Assembly: GCF_947504215.1 (NCBI RefSeq)
Contig: NZ_CANNGO010000001.1
Span: 434,001-498,000 of the forward strand
Direction: 5' to 3'
DNA length: 64,000 nt
Origin: an uncultured Ruegeria sp.
GTDB taxonomy: Bacteria > Pseudomonadota > Alphaproteobacteria > Rhodobacterales > Rhodobacteraceae
Shown here piece after piece: positions 1-9,086 of the stretch (its first letter is position 1; every line of letters starts with the position of its first letter). The notes beneath the pieces are model-generated. The model was not told the origin of the DNA, did not search any database, and was given only the letters and a program-made list of their open reading frames with translations. The translations under genes and the position numbers were made by a program.

Positions 1-353
1 CATTGACTGACCTGAACAACGACGGCCTGTTGGATCTGGTGGTGGTGAACCGCGGTGCTGAAATGGAAGTCTACCAGAACCAGTCCGCACCCGGAAAATG
101 GCTATTGGTGGATGTAAGCCAGAACCGCACCAACCGCTGGGCCATCGGCGGCTTTATCGAGGTGAAAACCAACCTTGGGTCGCAAACGCGTGAAATCATA
201 CTTGGCGGAGGACATGCGGGCGGGAGTATCGGTCTGCATCACTTTGGCCTCGACGATGCGAACCAGATCGACATCCGAGTGATCTGGCCCGACGGCGAGA
301 CGAGCGATTGGCAACGCGCCAGCTCCGGCCAGACGGCCAGATTGACGCGCTGA
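1..353 (+). CDS. CRTAC1/ASPIC-UnbV family protein, C-terminal part (partial)
   Basis: Open from the left window edge to a TGA at 351-353, so only the last ~117 residues are seen. The start of this piece (DLNNDGLLDLVVVN) is an FG-GAP/VCBS-type calcium-binding repeat. It is followed by an ASPIC/UnbV-like module with the typical 'GGHAGGS' and 'IRVIWPDGETSDW' signatures. Proteins of this family are usually exported beta-propellers of unknown role. The gene converges on the di-heme cytochrome gene with no gap between stop codons (353/354). The family call is good; the upstream part and any signal peptide lie outside the window. Confidence 0.8.
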   Translation, partial: LTDLNNDGLLDLVVVNRGAEMEVYQNQSAPGKWLLVDVSQNRTNRWAIGGFIEVKTNLGSQTREIILGGGHAGGSIGLHHFGLDDANQIDIRVIWPDGETSDWQRASSGQTARLTR

Positions 354-1652
354 TCAATTCTCGATCGGTAGCCCGCTCGGGACGCTTTCGGGAACACCCA
401 GACGCAATGCCGGATCTTCGAGGCTGGCGAGAAAGCTCAGTATCGCGTTGATTTCAGCATCTGTTAGGCTTGATGGAGCCAATCCATTGGCATCGCCTAT
501 TGCCTCAACACTATTCATATCAAGCATTGCGCTTTGATCTTCCGCTCCGGGGAATTCGGGCAACATGGCTTTGTCCACCAAGTAAGTCTGCAAGGACGCC
601 GCCGGGTTTAAGTGGTGCCGCAGCACGTCCTCGAGCGCGGCATAGGCCCCAGAGTGGCCGTAGGGCGCGGTCAGTGTCACATTTCTCAATGACGGCGTAC
701 GGAAAGCATAGGCATCCCTCTGGTCACCCGTTACACGCATTCGCCCTTCGTCGCGTGTATGATTCTCAAACCTCGCCGCTTTTCCAGGGCCGATCTGCGG
801 CATCGCAATGGCGTGGAATGCATGATCGGTTTGAAACCAGCCAGAGTGGCAGGTGCTGCAGCCCGCCTCGCCGTAAAAAAGCTGCATCCCTGCCTGCGCC
901 TGTTCTGATAACGTGTCTTCCCCGCGCATCGCACGGTCGAACGGGCTGTTGTCCGCGCGCCACTCAAAGGCGATAAAGTCGGCAACAACGTTTGCGATGG
1001 CCGTGAAGGTGACCTCCTCCCCCGGCATAACTTCTTCGAAAAGCCGCTTGTATTCCGGAATCGCCGCCACGCGTGCGGCTATCAAATCCCACGCGCCACC
1101 GTCCTGAGTCAGAAGCCCAAGACGTACGGCTTTGCTGACCTCGTTTTCCGAGTAATGACCGGCCATCTCATCAGGCGATAAGACCGGGAACATCGCCTGC
1201 GCGGCCAAGGCAGATTGGAACCCCGGTCTCATATGCGTGCCCAAAGGCGTACGGATGCCGTTGGGCTGATGTGGATCAGCTTCCAGACGCCCATCATGGA
1301 AAAAGGTCGTGAATTCAGCGGCACCAAGATTCCACAGCCCGGGCGAGTTACGGGGAATGCGCTGTTCAGGCGGATTGTTCGGGTCGATCTTGCGATCAGG
1401 CCCAAGCCCCACACCACCTTCGCCAATGCCAAGCGAAAGGCCATCCGAGGTGCCGAGATCGGGATGATGGCAGGTTGCACAGCTGATGTTTTTGTTGCCC
1501 GACAGGATCGGGTCATAGAACAATAGTTGACCAAGCTGGACATTTGCAAAGTCGGGCTCGGCAAACTCTGGTCTGGGTCCGAGGTCTTGCGCGTTGGCGC
1601 CTGTGGAGATCAGGCAAGCGCCCAGCGCCATAGCAACTACACAATGCTTCAT
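354..1652 (-). CDS. di-heme cytochrome c peroxidase / MauG-like protein
   Basis: 432 aa with a clear Sec signal peptide (MKHCVVAMALGACL..ANA). Two c-type heme sites are visible: CATCH near residues 58-62 and CSTCH near 267-271, the pattern of the bacterial cytochrome c peroxidase/MauG superfamily of periplasmic di-heme proteins. These either reduce peroxide or oxidise a protein or small-molecule partner. The ATG overlaps the stop of the upstream mutarotase gene (ATGA, 1649-1652), so it is translationally coupled to the sugar operon. The enzymatic role (peroxidase versus MauG/MbnH-like oxidase) cannot be decided from motifs. Confidence 0.85.
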   Translation of the reverse strand: MKHCVVAMALGACLISTGANAQDLGPRPEFAEPDFANVQLGQLLFYDPILSGNKNISCATCHHPDLGTSDGLSLGIGEGGVGLGPDRKIDPNNPPEQRIPRNSPGLWNLGAAEFTTFFHDGRLEADPHQPNGIRTPLGTHMRPGFQSALAAQAMFPVLSPDEMAGHYSENEVSKAVRLGLLTQDGGAWDLIAARVAAIPEYKRLFEEVMPGEEVTFTAIANVVADFIAFEWRADNSPFDRAMRGEDTLSEQAQAGMQLFYGEAGCSTCHSGWFQTDHAFHAIAMPQIGPGKAARFENHTRDEGRMRVTGDQRDAYAFRTPSLRNVTLTAPYGHSGAYAALEDVLRHHLNPAASLQTYLVDKAMLPEFPGAEDQSAMLDMNSVEAIGDANGLAPSSLTDAEINAILSFLASLEDPALRLGVPESVPSGLPIEN

Positions 1653-2602
1653 GCTCGCATCCCTGAAATTTCTAAGTCTAGTGTCTGGCGATAGGGGTTA
1701 TCTGGCGAGTAGATGATTGGCGGAAACGAAGCAACGTTGATCGCGTTGGGATAGCCTGAGGGTTCGATACAGACCCCGCCCTCCCGATTGAAAGGTGCAG
1801 ACAGATGCGCCACAGAATACACCTGCGCGCCGGGCTGGTCAGAATACACGCTGAGCTTGAGGCCACTGCCTGCCTCGACCTCGGCAATTGGGTTCTGCGG
1901 TGACCTTTGGGGATCAAAAACAAAGAAATGATCTATGGCCCGTAAGGCGCTGCCGATCGGTTTCGAAAGGGTGAAATCCAATCCAACATCATGCACTTGT
2001 CGAAGCTGTCCCGTAGGTACCCCGTGCTCATCGGTGTCGAGCAATCGATCTGACGCCAACTGCAGACAGGTATCAACGATGCCACTAGCGCTGCCCAGTG
2101 TGTAGTAGTTGTGCTGCGCAACGCTAATAGGCGTCGGTCGATCTGGTCTCGCGGAAATCGCATAAGTGAGGCGAGGGTAGTTCAGGGACACTCTGACTTC
2201 GAACTGCACTTCACCCGGGAACCCATTGTCACCGTCTGGCGATACGAAGCCCAGCACAGCCTCGTTTTCTGCGGCTTGACTAAGTGTCCAATTTTGTCGA
2301 GACAGACCTGTTGTCCCTCCATGCAGCGTATTCGCCCCTTCGTTCGCGCTTAACGGATACCGGATTCCGTCGAGCTGCATGTCTGCACCACCTATCCGAT
2401 TGGCAACCCGCCCGACAATCGCACCCAGATAATAGGGATCCGTCAGATAATCCCGCGGGTCTTCATAGCCCAGGATCAAAGGCGTGTCGTTGATCCACCA
2501 CCCCTGAGTAATCGCCCCGTAACTCAGCAGAGACACGGACATCGTGTGGTCATTCAGCAATACACGATCAATATGCACTGGTGTTCCCTGATCTGCCTTC
2601 AT
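1649..2602 (-). CDS. aldose 1-epimerase (mutarotase) family protein
   Basis: 317 aa, normal for the GalM family. It contains the family landmarks 'GRVANRIGGA', the catalytic-region 'NEGANTLHGG', 'HNYYTLG', and the late 'VCIEPSGYPNAIN' with the conserved Glu. It would interconvert alpha and beta anomers of an aldose entering the pathway. The start overlaps the stop of the xylulokinase-like gene (ATGA) and its own stop overlaps the cytochrome start, so it sits inside a tightly coupled operon. The actual sugar is unknown. A mutarotase suggests that at least one substrate is a free aldose rather than only a polyol. Confidence 0.9.
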   Translation of the reverse strand: MKADQGTPVHIDRVLLNDHTMSVSLLSYGAITQGWWINDTPLILGYEDPRDYLTDPYYLGAIVGRVANRIGGADMQLDGIRYPLSANEGANTLHGGTTGLSRQNWTLSQAAENEAVLGFVSPDGDNGFPGEVQFEVRVSLNYPRLTYAISARPDRPTPISVAQHNYYTLGSASGIVDTCLQLASDRLLDTDEHGVPTGQLRQVHDVGLDFTLSKPIGSALRAIDHFFVFDPQRSPQNPIAEVEAGSGLKLSVYSDQPGAQVYSVAHLSAPFNREGGVCIEPSGYPNAINVASFPPIIYSPDNPYRQTLDLEISGMRA

Positions 2603-4056
2603 CGCGCCGCGAGCGGCGCGAGCGCTTTGTAGGATTGGCTGTAGAGCTGATACTTGCTTTCGTAAGCGTCAAACAGGTCCGCACGCGGGTCAACAACGAC
2701 TGAGGTTTGAGGGGGCACCATGACATCGCCGGGGTTAGCACCGCTGACCGCGCAGGCAGCCAGACGGGCGGCACCAATGGCGGCCCCGAACTCGCTGCCA
2801 TCGGGCAGCGCAAGCGGCACCTTCAATACGGTTGCAAGCGTTTCCAGCCAGAACCGAGAGCGCACGCCGCCGCCCACAGCCAGCAAGCAGTCGGGTTCCG
2901 TACCGGTGCTTTTCAACGCCTCCAGACAGTCTCGCATCGCAAAGGCAACTCCGTCCATGACAGATTGCGTCAGATCGACAGGCCCTGCCGACACATCAAT
3001 ACCCAGAAATGCACCCCGGATATCGCTGTTGTTGTGGGGCGTCCTCTCTCCGGACAGGTAGGGCAGAAAGGTAATGGCTGAGGGTCCGGTCAGTGTTTCC
3101 GGTAACGCCGCCGCCAGTGATCCAACCGATTGACCAAGATTTCGTGACAACCAGTTCATGCTGTTTGTGGCCGACAATATGACTCCCATTTGGATCCACC
3201 GCTCGGGAACCGCGTGACAAAAGCAATGAACAGCGGTTTCAGGGTCCGGCGCGTACGAGTTTTTTGCAACAAGCAGAACACCGGATGTGCCCAGCGAGAC
3301 AAATCCCGACCCCTCATCAATACTGCCAATTCCGCAGGCCGCAGCGGCGTTATCACCAGCGCCCCCTGCGACTACAACTGGCCCGGACAGGCCCCATTCC
3401 TGCAGCAACCCGGTTCTAAGCTCTCCCCCGTGTGCGCTGCCTTCCACCAACCGGGGCATCTGATCGACGCTCATGTGGCTTAGATCAAGGGCGGTTTCCG
3501 ACCACACCCGTTGTCCGACATCCAGCCAAGAGGTCCCGGCACTGTCGGACATCTCGCTGATGTAGTCTCCGGTTAGCCAGAAACGCAGATAATCTTTCGG
3601 CAGCAACACTTTTGCGGTCTTGGCGAACACATCAGGTTCGTGGTTCCGCACCCAGTCAAGTTTGGGGGCGGTGAACCCGGGAAAAACGATGTTGCCGGTA
3701 ATGGTGCGCATCTCGGGCTCTTGGTCCAGCGCGGCCGCTTCTTGGGCGGATCTGGTGTCGTTCCACAGGATACATGGCCGCAGCACTTTGCCTTCGGCGT
3801 CCAGCAGTGTTGCACCGTGCATATGACCGCTTAGGCCGATGCCTCGAACCGCGGACAAAGCGCTGGCATCCACAGCACGCAATGACGCGATCACCTGTTT
3901 GCAGGCTTCAATCCAATCCTCGGGCGCTTGTTCGGACCAGCCGGGTTTTGGCGTTGAGGTCTCGATACCTGCTTCAGCCTCAGCAACAACTTTCCACTCG
4001 TCGTTCACCAGAATTCCGCGAAGACCTGATGTCCCCAAATCCAGACCTAGATACAC
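2599..4056 (-). CDS. xylB: xylulokinase-like FGGY carbohydrate kinase
   Basis: 485 aa FGGY kinase. The N-terminal phosphate-binding segment 'YLGLDLGTSGLRG', the 'SGHMHGATLLD' region typical of xylulokinases, the adenine-site 'GAGDNAAAACGIG' and the C-terminal 'AVGGGVRSRFW' are all present. It would phosphorylate a ketopentose such as D-xylulose to its 5-phosphate. The start is GTG, preceded by GGAG at good spacing. A 93-bp gap separates it from the Gfo/Idh gene upstream; downstream it overlaps the mutarotase. XylB is the best family match, but FGGY substrate specificity is not readable from sequence, so other ketoses remain possible. Confidence 0.85.
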   Translation of the reverse strand: MYLGLDLGTSGLRGILVNDEWKVVAEAEAGIETSTPKPGWSEQAPEDWIEACKQVIASLRAVDASALSAVRGIGLSGHMHGATLLDAEGKVLRPCILWNDTRSAQEAAALDQEPEMRTITGNIVFPGFTAPKLDWVRNHEPDVFAKTAKVLLPKDYLRFWLTGDYISEMSDSAGTSWLDVGQRVWSETALDLSHMSVDQMPRLVEGSAHGGELRTGLLQEWGLSGPVVVAGGAGDNAAAACGIGSIDEGSGFVSLGTSGVLLVAKNSYAPDPETAVHCFCHAVPERWIQMGVILSATNSMNWLSRNLGQSVGSLAAALPETLTGPSAITFLPYLSGERTPHNNSDIRGAFLGIDVSAGPVDLTQSVMDGVAFAMRDCLEALKSTGTEPDCLLAVGGGVRSRFWLETLATVLKVPLALPDGSEFGAAIGAARLAACAVSGANPGDVMVPPQTSVVVDPRADLFDAYESKYQLYSQSYKALAPLAAR

Positions 4057-4149
4057 TCGAAACTCCTTCTTTCACCGCGCATTTCAGGCCGCGCGCGACC
4101 CTGTTGTTTTGGCCCACCGCACCCAGCGCTGACGGGCCAACTGGTTACC

Positions 4150-5304
4150 CTAGCCGAGCTTTACCCACGCCGCGTTTCGTGCCGAGCTTTGTACACAAGC
4201 CGTGACAAATTTCACGCCATTTAAGCCATCCTGAACAGTTGGATACATAACCGCAGTATCGGATGATTTCCCTGTTCTGAAGGCCTGAATCGCTTCTGCA
4301 GCTTCGCTGTAGATATTCGCAAACCCTTCCAGATACCCCTCCGGATGGCCGGGCGGCACGCGGCTTAGTCGGTTGGCAGCTTCACCTGCACCGGGCCCAT
4401 TGCGGGTGATCAGGCGCTTGGATTCACCGTAGGGCGAAAACCACAAATAGTTCGGATCTTCCTGCGCCCATTCCAAGCCACCCTTTTCCCCATAAACACG
4501 CAGACGCAGGGCGTTTTCATTTCCCGGTGCGACCTGCGAGGACCATAGCATACCGCGCGCGCCGCCATCGAACCGCAGCAAGACATGGGCGTTGTCATCA
4601 ACTTTGCGACCAGGAACGAAGGCTTGCAAATCGGCGGCGAGGCTTTCGGCCTGCAGCCCGGTGACGAAACAGGCAAGGTTGTAGGCATGAGTTCCGATAT
4701 CTCCGGTCGAGCCACCCGCACCCGAGCGTTCGGGGTCGGTTCGCCACTCTGCCTGCTTGAAATCCTGCTGTTCTGTCAGCCAATCCTGCGGATACTCAAC
4801 CTGAACCACGCGGGTTTTCCCGATCTCACCATTGGCTATCATCTCGCGCGCTTGCCGAACCATCGGATAACCCGTGTAGTTATGGGTCAGGATGAACAAG
4901 GCGTCCGCGCTTTCGGCCGCTTTGACCAGTTTCTTTGCATCGCTCAGCGTCGATGTCAGCGGCTTGTCGCAAATGACATGGATACCGCGTTTCAGAAATT
5001 CGCGCGCTGCAGTGTAATGCACGTGATTGGGGGTAACGATTGAGACCGCCTCGATTCCGGATTTTAGCCGCGCCTCGCGTATCGCCATCTGCTTGAAGTC
5101 GTCATAGACCCGCGCAATCCCCAGTGCCTCTCCGCTTTCGCGGGACTTTTCAGGTGTCGAGGACAAGGCCCCAGCGACCAGTTCAAACTTGTCGTCCAGC
5201 CGCGCCGCGATGCGATGCACGCCCCCGATGAAGGCGTCATTTCCACCGCCGACCATACCTAGGCGAATACGTCCCGAACTATCTTCACTGCGTCCCGTAA
5301 CCAT
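4150..5304 (-). CDS. Gfo/Idh/MocA family NAD(P)-dependent oxidoreductase
   Basis: 384 aa. The N-terminal Rossmann fold begins 'IRLGMVGGGNDAFIGGVH', and the family hallmark CDKPL (EKP equivalent, with the catalytic-area Lys) lies near residue 110. The C-terminal alpha/beta domain includes 'GSTGDIGTHAYNLACFVTG' with the conserved D..H pair. Such enzymes oxidise or reduce sugars, inositols or sugar acids. The start codon overlaps the stop of the TIM-barrel gene by one base (TGATG). This pairing of Gfo/Idh with a xylose-isomerase-like TIM barrel is common in sugar and inositol-like catabolic operons; the substrate is undetermined. Confidence 0.88.
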   Translation of the reverse strand: MVTGRSEDSSGRIRLGMVGGGNDAFIGGVHRIAARLDDKFELVAGALSSTPEKSRESGEALGIARVYDDFKQMAIREARLKSGIEAVSIVTPNHVHYTAAREFLKRGIHVICDKPLTSTLSDAKKLVKAAESADALFILTHNYTGYPMVRQAREMIANGEIGKTRVVQVEYPQDWLTEQQDFKQAEWRTDPERSGAGGSTGDIGTHAYNLACFVTGLQAESLAADLQAFVPGRKVDDNAHVLLRFDGGARGMLWSSQVAPGNENALRLRVYGEKGGLEWAQEDPNYLWFSPYGESKRLITRNGPGAGEAANRLSRVPPGHPEGYLEGFANIYSEAAEAIQAFRTGKSSDTAVMYPTVQDGLNGVKFVTACVQSSARNAAWVKLG

Positions 5305-6359
5305 CAGTCAATCCCCAGCATTTTTCGGTTGGCTGCTTCGTCGGTGCCACCGTCCGCAAAGTCATCAAAGGCCCTTTCCGTCACGCGAATGATGTGGTCC
5401 GACACGAATTGAGCGCCCTCGCGCGCGCCATCCTCTGGATGCTTCAGACAGCATTCCCACTCAACCACAGCCCAGCCGTCGAAATTGTTGGCCGCCATTT
5501 TCGAGAAGACTGCCCCGAAATCCACCTGACCATCCCCAAGTGACCGGAACCGCCCAGCCCGATCCACCCAGCTTTGGTATCCGGAGTACACGCCCTGTCG
5601 ACCGGTTGGATTGAACTCGGCATCTTTAACATGGAACATTCGAATCCGATCCTTGTAGATGTCGATATTGTCCAGATAATCGAGGCATTGCAGCACGTAG
5701 TGTGACGGATCGTATAGCATGCAGGCACGCGCGTGGTTACCGGTCCGTGCAAGGAACATCTCATAGGTCACACCATCATGCAGATCCTCGCCCGGATGGA
5801 TCTCGTAACAGACATCCACACCGCAATCTTCCGCGTGATCCAGAATGGGTCTCCAGCGACGCGCAAGCTCATCAAACGCCGTTTCGATCAGACCAGCGGG
5901 GCGTTGCGGCCATGGGTAAACATATGGCCAGGCCAGCGCCCCTGAGAAGGTCGCATGCGCCGAAATCCCCATATTCCGTGACGCCGACAGGGCTTTTTTG
6001 ACCTGATCGACAGCCCATTCCTGCCGGGCCTTGGGGTTCCCCCGCACGCTTTCGGCTGCAAACCCGTCGAACGCCGTGTCATAGGCCGGATGTACGGCTA
6101 CCAACTGCCCCTGCAGGTGGGTCGACAGCTCGGTTACCTCAACACCATTTTCCATGGCTTTGCCTTTGAATTCATCGCAGTAGTCGACACTGGATGCAGC
6201 GGTTTCAAGATCGAATAGCCTGTCATCCCAGCTGGGCACCTGAACGCCCTTGTATCCGCAATCGGCAGCCCATCGCGTGATGGCATCCCACGAGTTGAAC
6301 GGAGCGTCGTCCCCGGCGAACTGCGCCAAAAACAATGCTGGGCCCTTGATCATCTTCAT
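5304..6359 (-). CDS. sugar phosphate isomerase/epimerase (xylose isomerase-like TIM barrel)
   Basis: 351 aa AP-endonuclease-2/xylose-isomerase-like TIM barrel. Candidate metal ligands are evident on successive strands: the Glu in 'CYEIHPGEDL', the Asp/His in 'YDPSHYV', the His in 'MFHVKDAEF' and the Glu in 'VVEWECC'. Members isomerise or epimerise sugars or ketoses or act on inosose-like substrates. It lies directly after the LacI gene (28-bp gap) and is coupled to the Gfo/Idh gene. A 'GGAGGAAAC' ribosome-binding site precedes the ATG. The specific reaction cannot be assigned. Confidence 0.85.
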   Translation of the reverse strand: MKMIKGPALFLAQFAGDDAPFNSWDAITRWAADCGYKGVQVPSWDDRLFDLETAASSVDYCDEFKGKAMENGVEVTELSTHLQGQLVAVHPAYDTAFDGFAAESVRGNPKARQEWAVDQVKKALSASRNMGISAHATFSGALAWPYVYPWPQRPAGLIETAFDELARRWRPILDHAEDCGVDVCYEIHPGEDLHDGVTYEMFLARTGNHARACMLYDPSHYVLQCLDYLDNIDIYKDRIRMFHVKDAEFNPTGRQGVYSGYQSWVDRAGRFRSLGDGQVDFGAVFSKMAANNFDGWAVVEWECCLKHPEDGAREGAQFVSDHIIRVTERAFDDFADGGTDEAANRKMLGID

Positions 6360-6386
6360 AATGTTTCCTCCCCATAACCTAAGCCG

Positions 6387-7445
6387 CTATGGCGGCAAAT
6401 TTTCCTTAAGGTAGATGTCGATGCGAATGCGCTCCTGCGCCCTGTTGAACGGAACCTTGTCGGTTGTCGCGCGCAGCAGACGCACGGCAGAGCGGACGAT
6501 ATGCCCGGAATCCTGTGAAATCAGCGCGTCGAACGTGCCACGGCAGAGCGCCTCGCGGCTCAGCGGTGTCAGCTCGTGGGCGATGATCGCCATATCCTTT
6601 CCGACCTTGCTTTCCGACAGGAACTGGACCAGCCCCGCGTTGCCTGCGGCTGAAGAATAGATTCCAACCAGATCAGGATAGGTCTCAAAAATCTCGGGCA
6701 TCATCTTGTAAATCAGATCCGGGTCATCCCGACCTTCCACGGATGCAACGACTTCGAGATGCGGAAAATCTTCAGCAACCACCAGATCAAAGCCCTGACG
6801 CCGCTCCAAATGGTCACGCGCCAAGCGTGAACCGGTCAGAACCAGAACCTTCCCAGGCCGATGCACAAACCGCCCCATCAACTGAGCCGCAGTACGCCCG
6901 GCAGATACGTTGTCAATTCCAACGAAATGATCCCGGTCCGAGCTGGGAAGGTCAGAGACCAGCGCCACAACCGGCACACCCTTGTCCCTAACCCGTTTTA
7001 CCGCGTCCCTAACTGATGGTGTTTCCGGGCCAAAAACGGCCACGCCATCGACATCTCGCCCATCGACCCCATCCAGGATTTCAACAATATCTTGCGGGTC
7101 AAACGGAGCGACCCTTTTGATCGTCATCCGCGTCCGCTCAATGAACTGGTCCCGCGATTGCTCGCCGATCTGAGTGCTGAGCGCCTCAACAAATTCGTTA
7201 TCCGCGTCCGGTAAAACGAAGAGGAAGTTATAGACCCGATTGCGCGCTAGGTTCGCGGCGGCGGTGTCGCGGACATAGCCCAACTCATCGATGGCCTTGT
7301 GCACTTTCTGGACCGTCACCGCCCTAACACCAGGTCGTCTGTTCAACACACGATCAACCGTAGCCAAGCTTACGCCGGCTACCCGCGCGATGTCGTTCAC
7401 CGTTGGTTTCTTCACCAATTCTAGCTTTTGTTTTTGGTCTTCCAC
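6387..7445 (-). CDS. LacI family transcriptional regulator
   Basis: About 352 aa from the GTG at 7445. The LacI helix-turn-helix 'VNDIARVAGVSLATVDRVLN' is near the N-terminus, followed by a periplasmic-binding-protein-like effector domain. The ORF track starts at 7526, but that start lies 74 bp inside the kinase gene and adds a non-family leader (MGTMIPAPKPS..). GTG 7445, eight bases after the kinase stop and with GAGGA upstream, puts the HTH in the usual position. It probably represses or activates its own operon through the paired palindromes near 14707-14752, responding to a pathway sugar or sugar phosphate. Confidence 0.88.
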   Translation of the reverse strand: MEDQKQKLELVKKPTVNDIARVAGVSLATVDRVLNRRPGVRAVTVQKVHKAIDELGYVRDTAAANLARNRVYNFLFVLPDADNEFVEALSTQIGEQSRDQFIERTRMTIKRVAPFDPQDIVEILDGVDGRDVDGVAVFGPETPSVRDAVKRVRDKGVPVVALVSDLPSSDRDHFVGIDNVSAGRTAAQLMGRFVHRPGKVLVLTGSRLARDHLERRQGFDLVVAEDFPHLEVVASVEGRDDPDLIYKMMPEIFETYPDLVGIYSSAAGNAGLVQFLSESKVGKDMAIIAHELTPLSREALCRGTFDALISQDSGHIVRSAVRLLRATTDKVPFNRAQERIRIDIYLKENLPP

Positions 7446-7452
7446 TGTTCTG

Positions 7453-9075
7453 CTATTCCTCAATCTCCTGCGCCAACCCTTCGAATAGCAATGCGACGGC
7501 TTCGGCGCCGGGATCATTGTGCCCAATCAGGTTTTCCTCGGGAACATAAGCTGCGCGACCTGCCTTCGCACGATGAATATTAGCTGTTCGGTCAGCGCCT
7601 TGCCGTGCGGCTTTCGCAGCTTGGGGTAAGCCTGCCGGTAGCGCGTCTAGCGCGGGTTCAAGTGCGTCGATCATGGTCCGATCGCCCAGTTTTGCACCGC
7701 CCACCTGACGGACCCTGTTCAAGCCTTCGACCAAGGATTTAGCCACCGACGCGCCGCTTGCGCAGGCATCCCCCGCCGCGTTGAAGAAGATCGCCAGGAT
7801 CACACCAGACGAGCCGCCCATGGTCTGGCTCAACTCATTGCCCAGGGCGGGAAATAGCTGCGTCAGATCGGCAAGAGGCATCCGGTCCAGACTGGCCTGC
7901 AAAGCCCGGGCCGCGGTAGCCAACGTACTGCCCGTATCACCGTCCCCCGATTTGGCATCCAGCGCATTCAGGTCTTGTTCTGCGCCAATCAACAGCGCGG
8001 ACAATCGGGTGATCGTGTCCCTGGTGGCTGGGTTATTCGACGGGATCGGATCGATCGGCGTCAAACCATCCGGCAAAGGCGCGATCTTTACCGGAGCAAT
8101 GGAATTGACGCCCGGCCACGCGACAATATCGACCGGGCCTTTAAGGGCCGCCAACTCATCAGAACCTACGGGCAAGACCGACACGGAAAACCCATGCATG
8201 TCCAGCGAGGTCATCATCGGCGCGGGCCCGATGATATGGCGCGCAATACCGGTTTCAGAAAGCGCATGCGTCAGAACCGCCATTTCCAGTGGCGTTGTCG
8301 AGCCGAGGTTATTCACCAGCGCCACGCAATCGCCCGCCCCTACCCGCTGTTTAAGTTTTTCAACGACCGTAGACATGGCCGTAACCGCATCTGAAAAATC
8401 CACTTGCTGCACACCGGGCTCGCCGTGGATGCCCAATCCCAGTTCCGCTTTTCCCGGAGCTATCCTGTCTTCTTTCGGTGATCCCGGAACGGTGCACGTA
8501 TCCAAGCTCATGCCAATGCTGACGACTTTTTCGATGACCGTCTTGGCCGCATTGGTCACAATGCCAAGATTCGCCCCACCCTCGGCCAACGCACCTGCAA
8601 TCTTGTGAACAAACAACGTGCCCGCCACGCCACGGGGTTGCGGAAGGTCAGGCAGGGCAATGTCGTCATCGACCACAACCATTTCCACCTGCCGACCCAG
8701 CGCGCGGGCGCGTTCAGCGGCGAGCCCAAAGTTCAGCCGGTCCCCGGTATAATTCTTGACGATCAGCAAACAGCCCGCTTCACCCGTCACCGCCAGAATT
8801 CCGGCCAACACGGCCTCGACCGAAGGAGAGGCAAAGACCTCGCCGCACACCGCGGCGGTCAGCATTCCAGCGCCGACAAACCCCGCATGCGCAGGTTCGT
8901 GGCCGGATCCACCCCCGGACACCAATGCGACCTTGGACTTGTCCCAATCCGATCGGTAGACCACCTTGATATGAGGATACCCGTCCAACCGTGTCAGTGT
9001 GCCACCCGAGGAGGACAAAAGGCCGTCAATCGCATCTGTCACAAGGGTTTCTTTGGTGTTGAGGAACTGGGCCAT
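7453..9075 (-). CDS. dihydroxyacetone kinase family protein (DhaK-DhaL fusion)
   Basis: 540 aa ATP-type fusion. The DhaK domain (about 1-330) has 'GGGSGHEPAHAGFVG' and the substrate-binding histidine in 'LGLGIHGEPG'. The DhaL domain (about 345-540) carries the Asp-rich nucleotide-metal motif 'DAKSGDGDTGSTLA' and 'TMGGSSGVI'. The fusion architecture means ATP, not a PTS donor, supplies phosphate. Family members phosphorylate dihydroxyacetone or C4 ketoses such as erythrulose. It lies between the ABC ATPase and the LacI gene. With an FGGY kinase in the same operon, either a C3 cleavage product or a tetrulose is a plausible substrate. Confidence 0.9.
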   Translation of the reverse strand: MAQFLNTKETLVTDAIDGLLSSSGGTLTRLDGYPHIKVVYRSDWDKSKVALVSGGGSGHEPAHAGFVGAGMLTAAVCGEVFASPSVEAVLAGILAVTGEAGCLLIVKNYTGDRLNFGLAAERARALGRQVEMVVVDDDIALPDLPQPRGVAGTLFVHKIAGALAEGGANLGIVTNAAKTVIEKVVSIGMSLDTCTVPGSPKEDRIAPGKAELGLGIHGEPGVQQVDFSDAVTAMSTVVEKLKQRVGAGDCVALVNNLGSTTPLEMAVLTHALSETGIARHIIGPAPMMTSLDMHGFSVSVLPVGSDELAALKGPVDIVAWPGVNSIAPVKIAPLPDGLTPIDPIPSNNPATRDTITRLSALLIGAEQDLNALDAKSGDGDTGSTLATAARALQASLDRMPLADLTQLFPALGNELSQTMGGSSGVILAIFFNAAGDACASGASVAKSLVEGLNRVRQVGGAKLGDRTMIDALEPALDALPAGLPQAAKAARQGADRTANIHRAKAGRAAYVPEENLIGHNDPGAEAVALLFEGLAQEIEE

Positions 9076-9086
9076 GCTTTTGCTCC

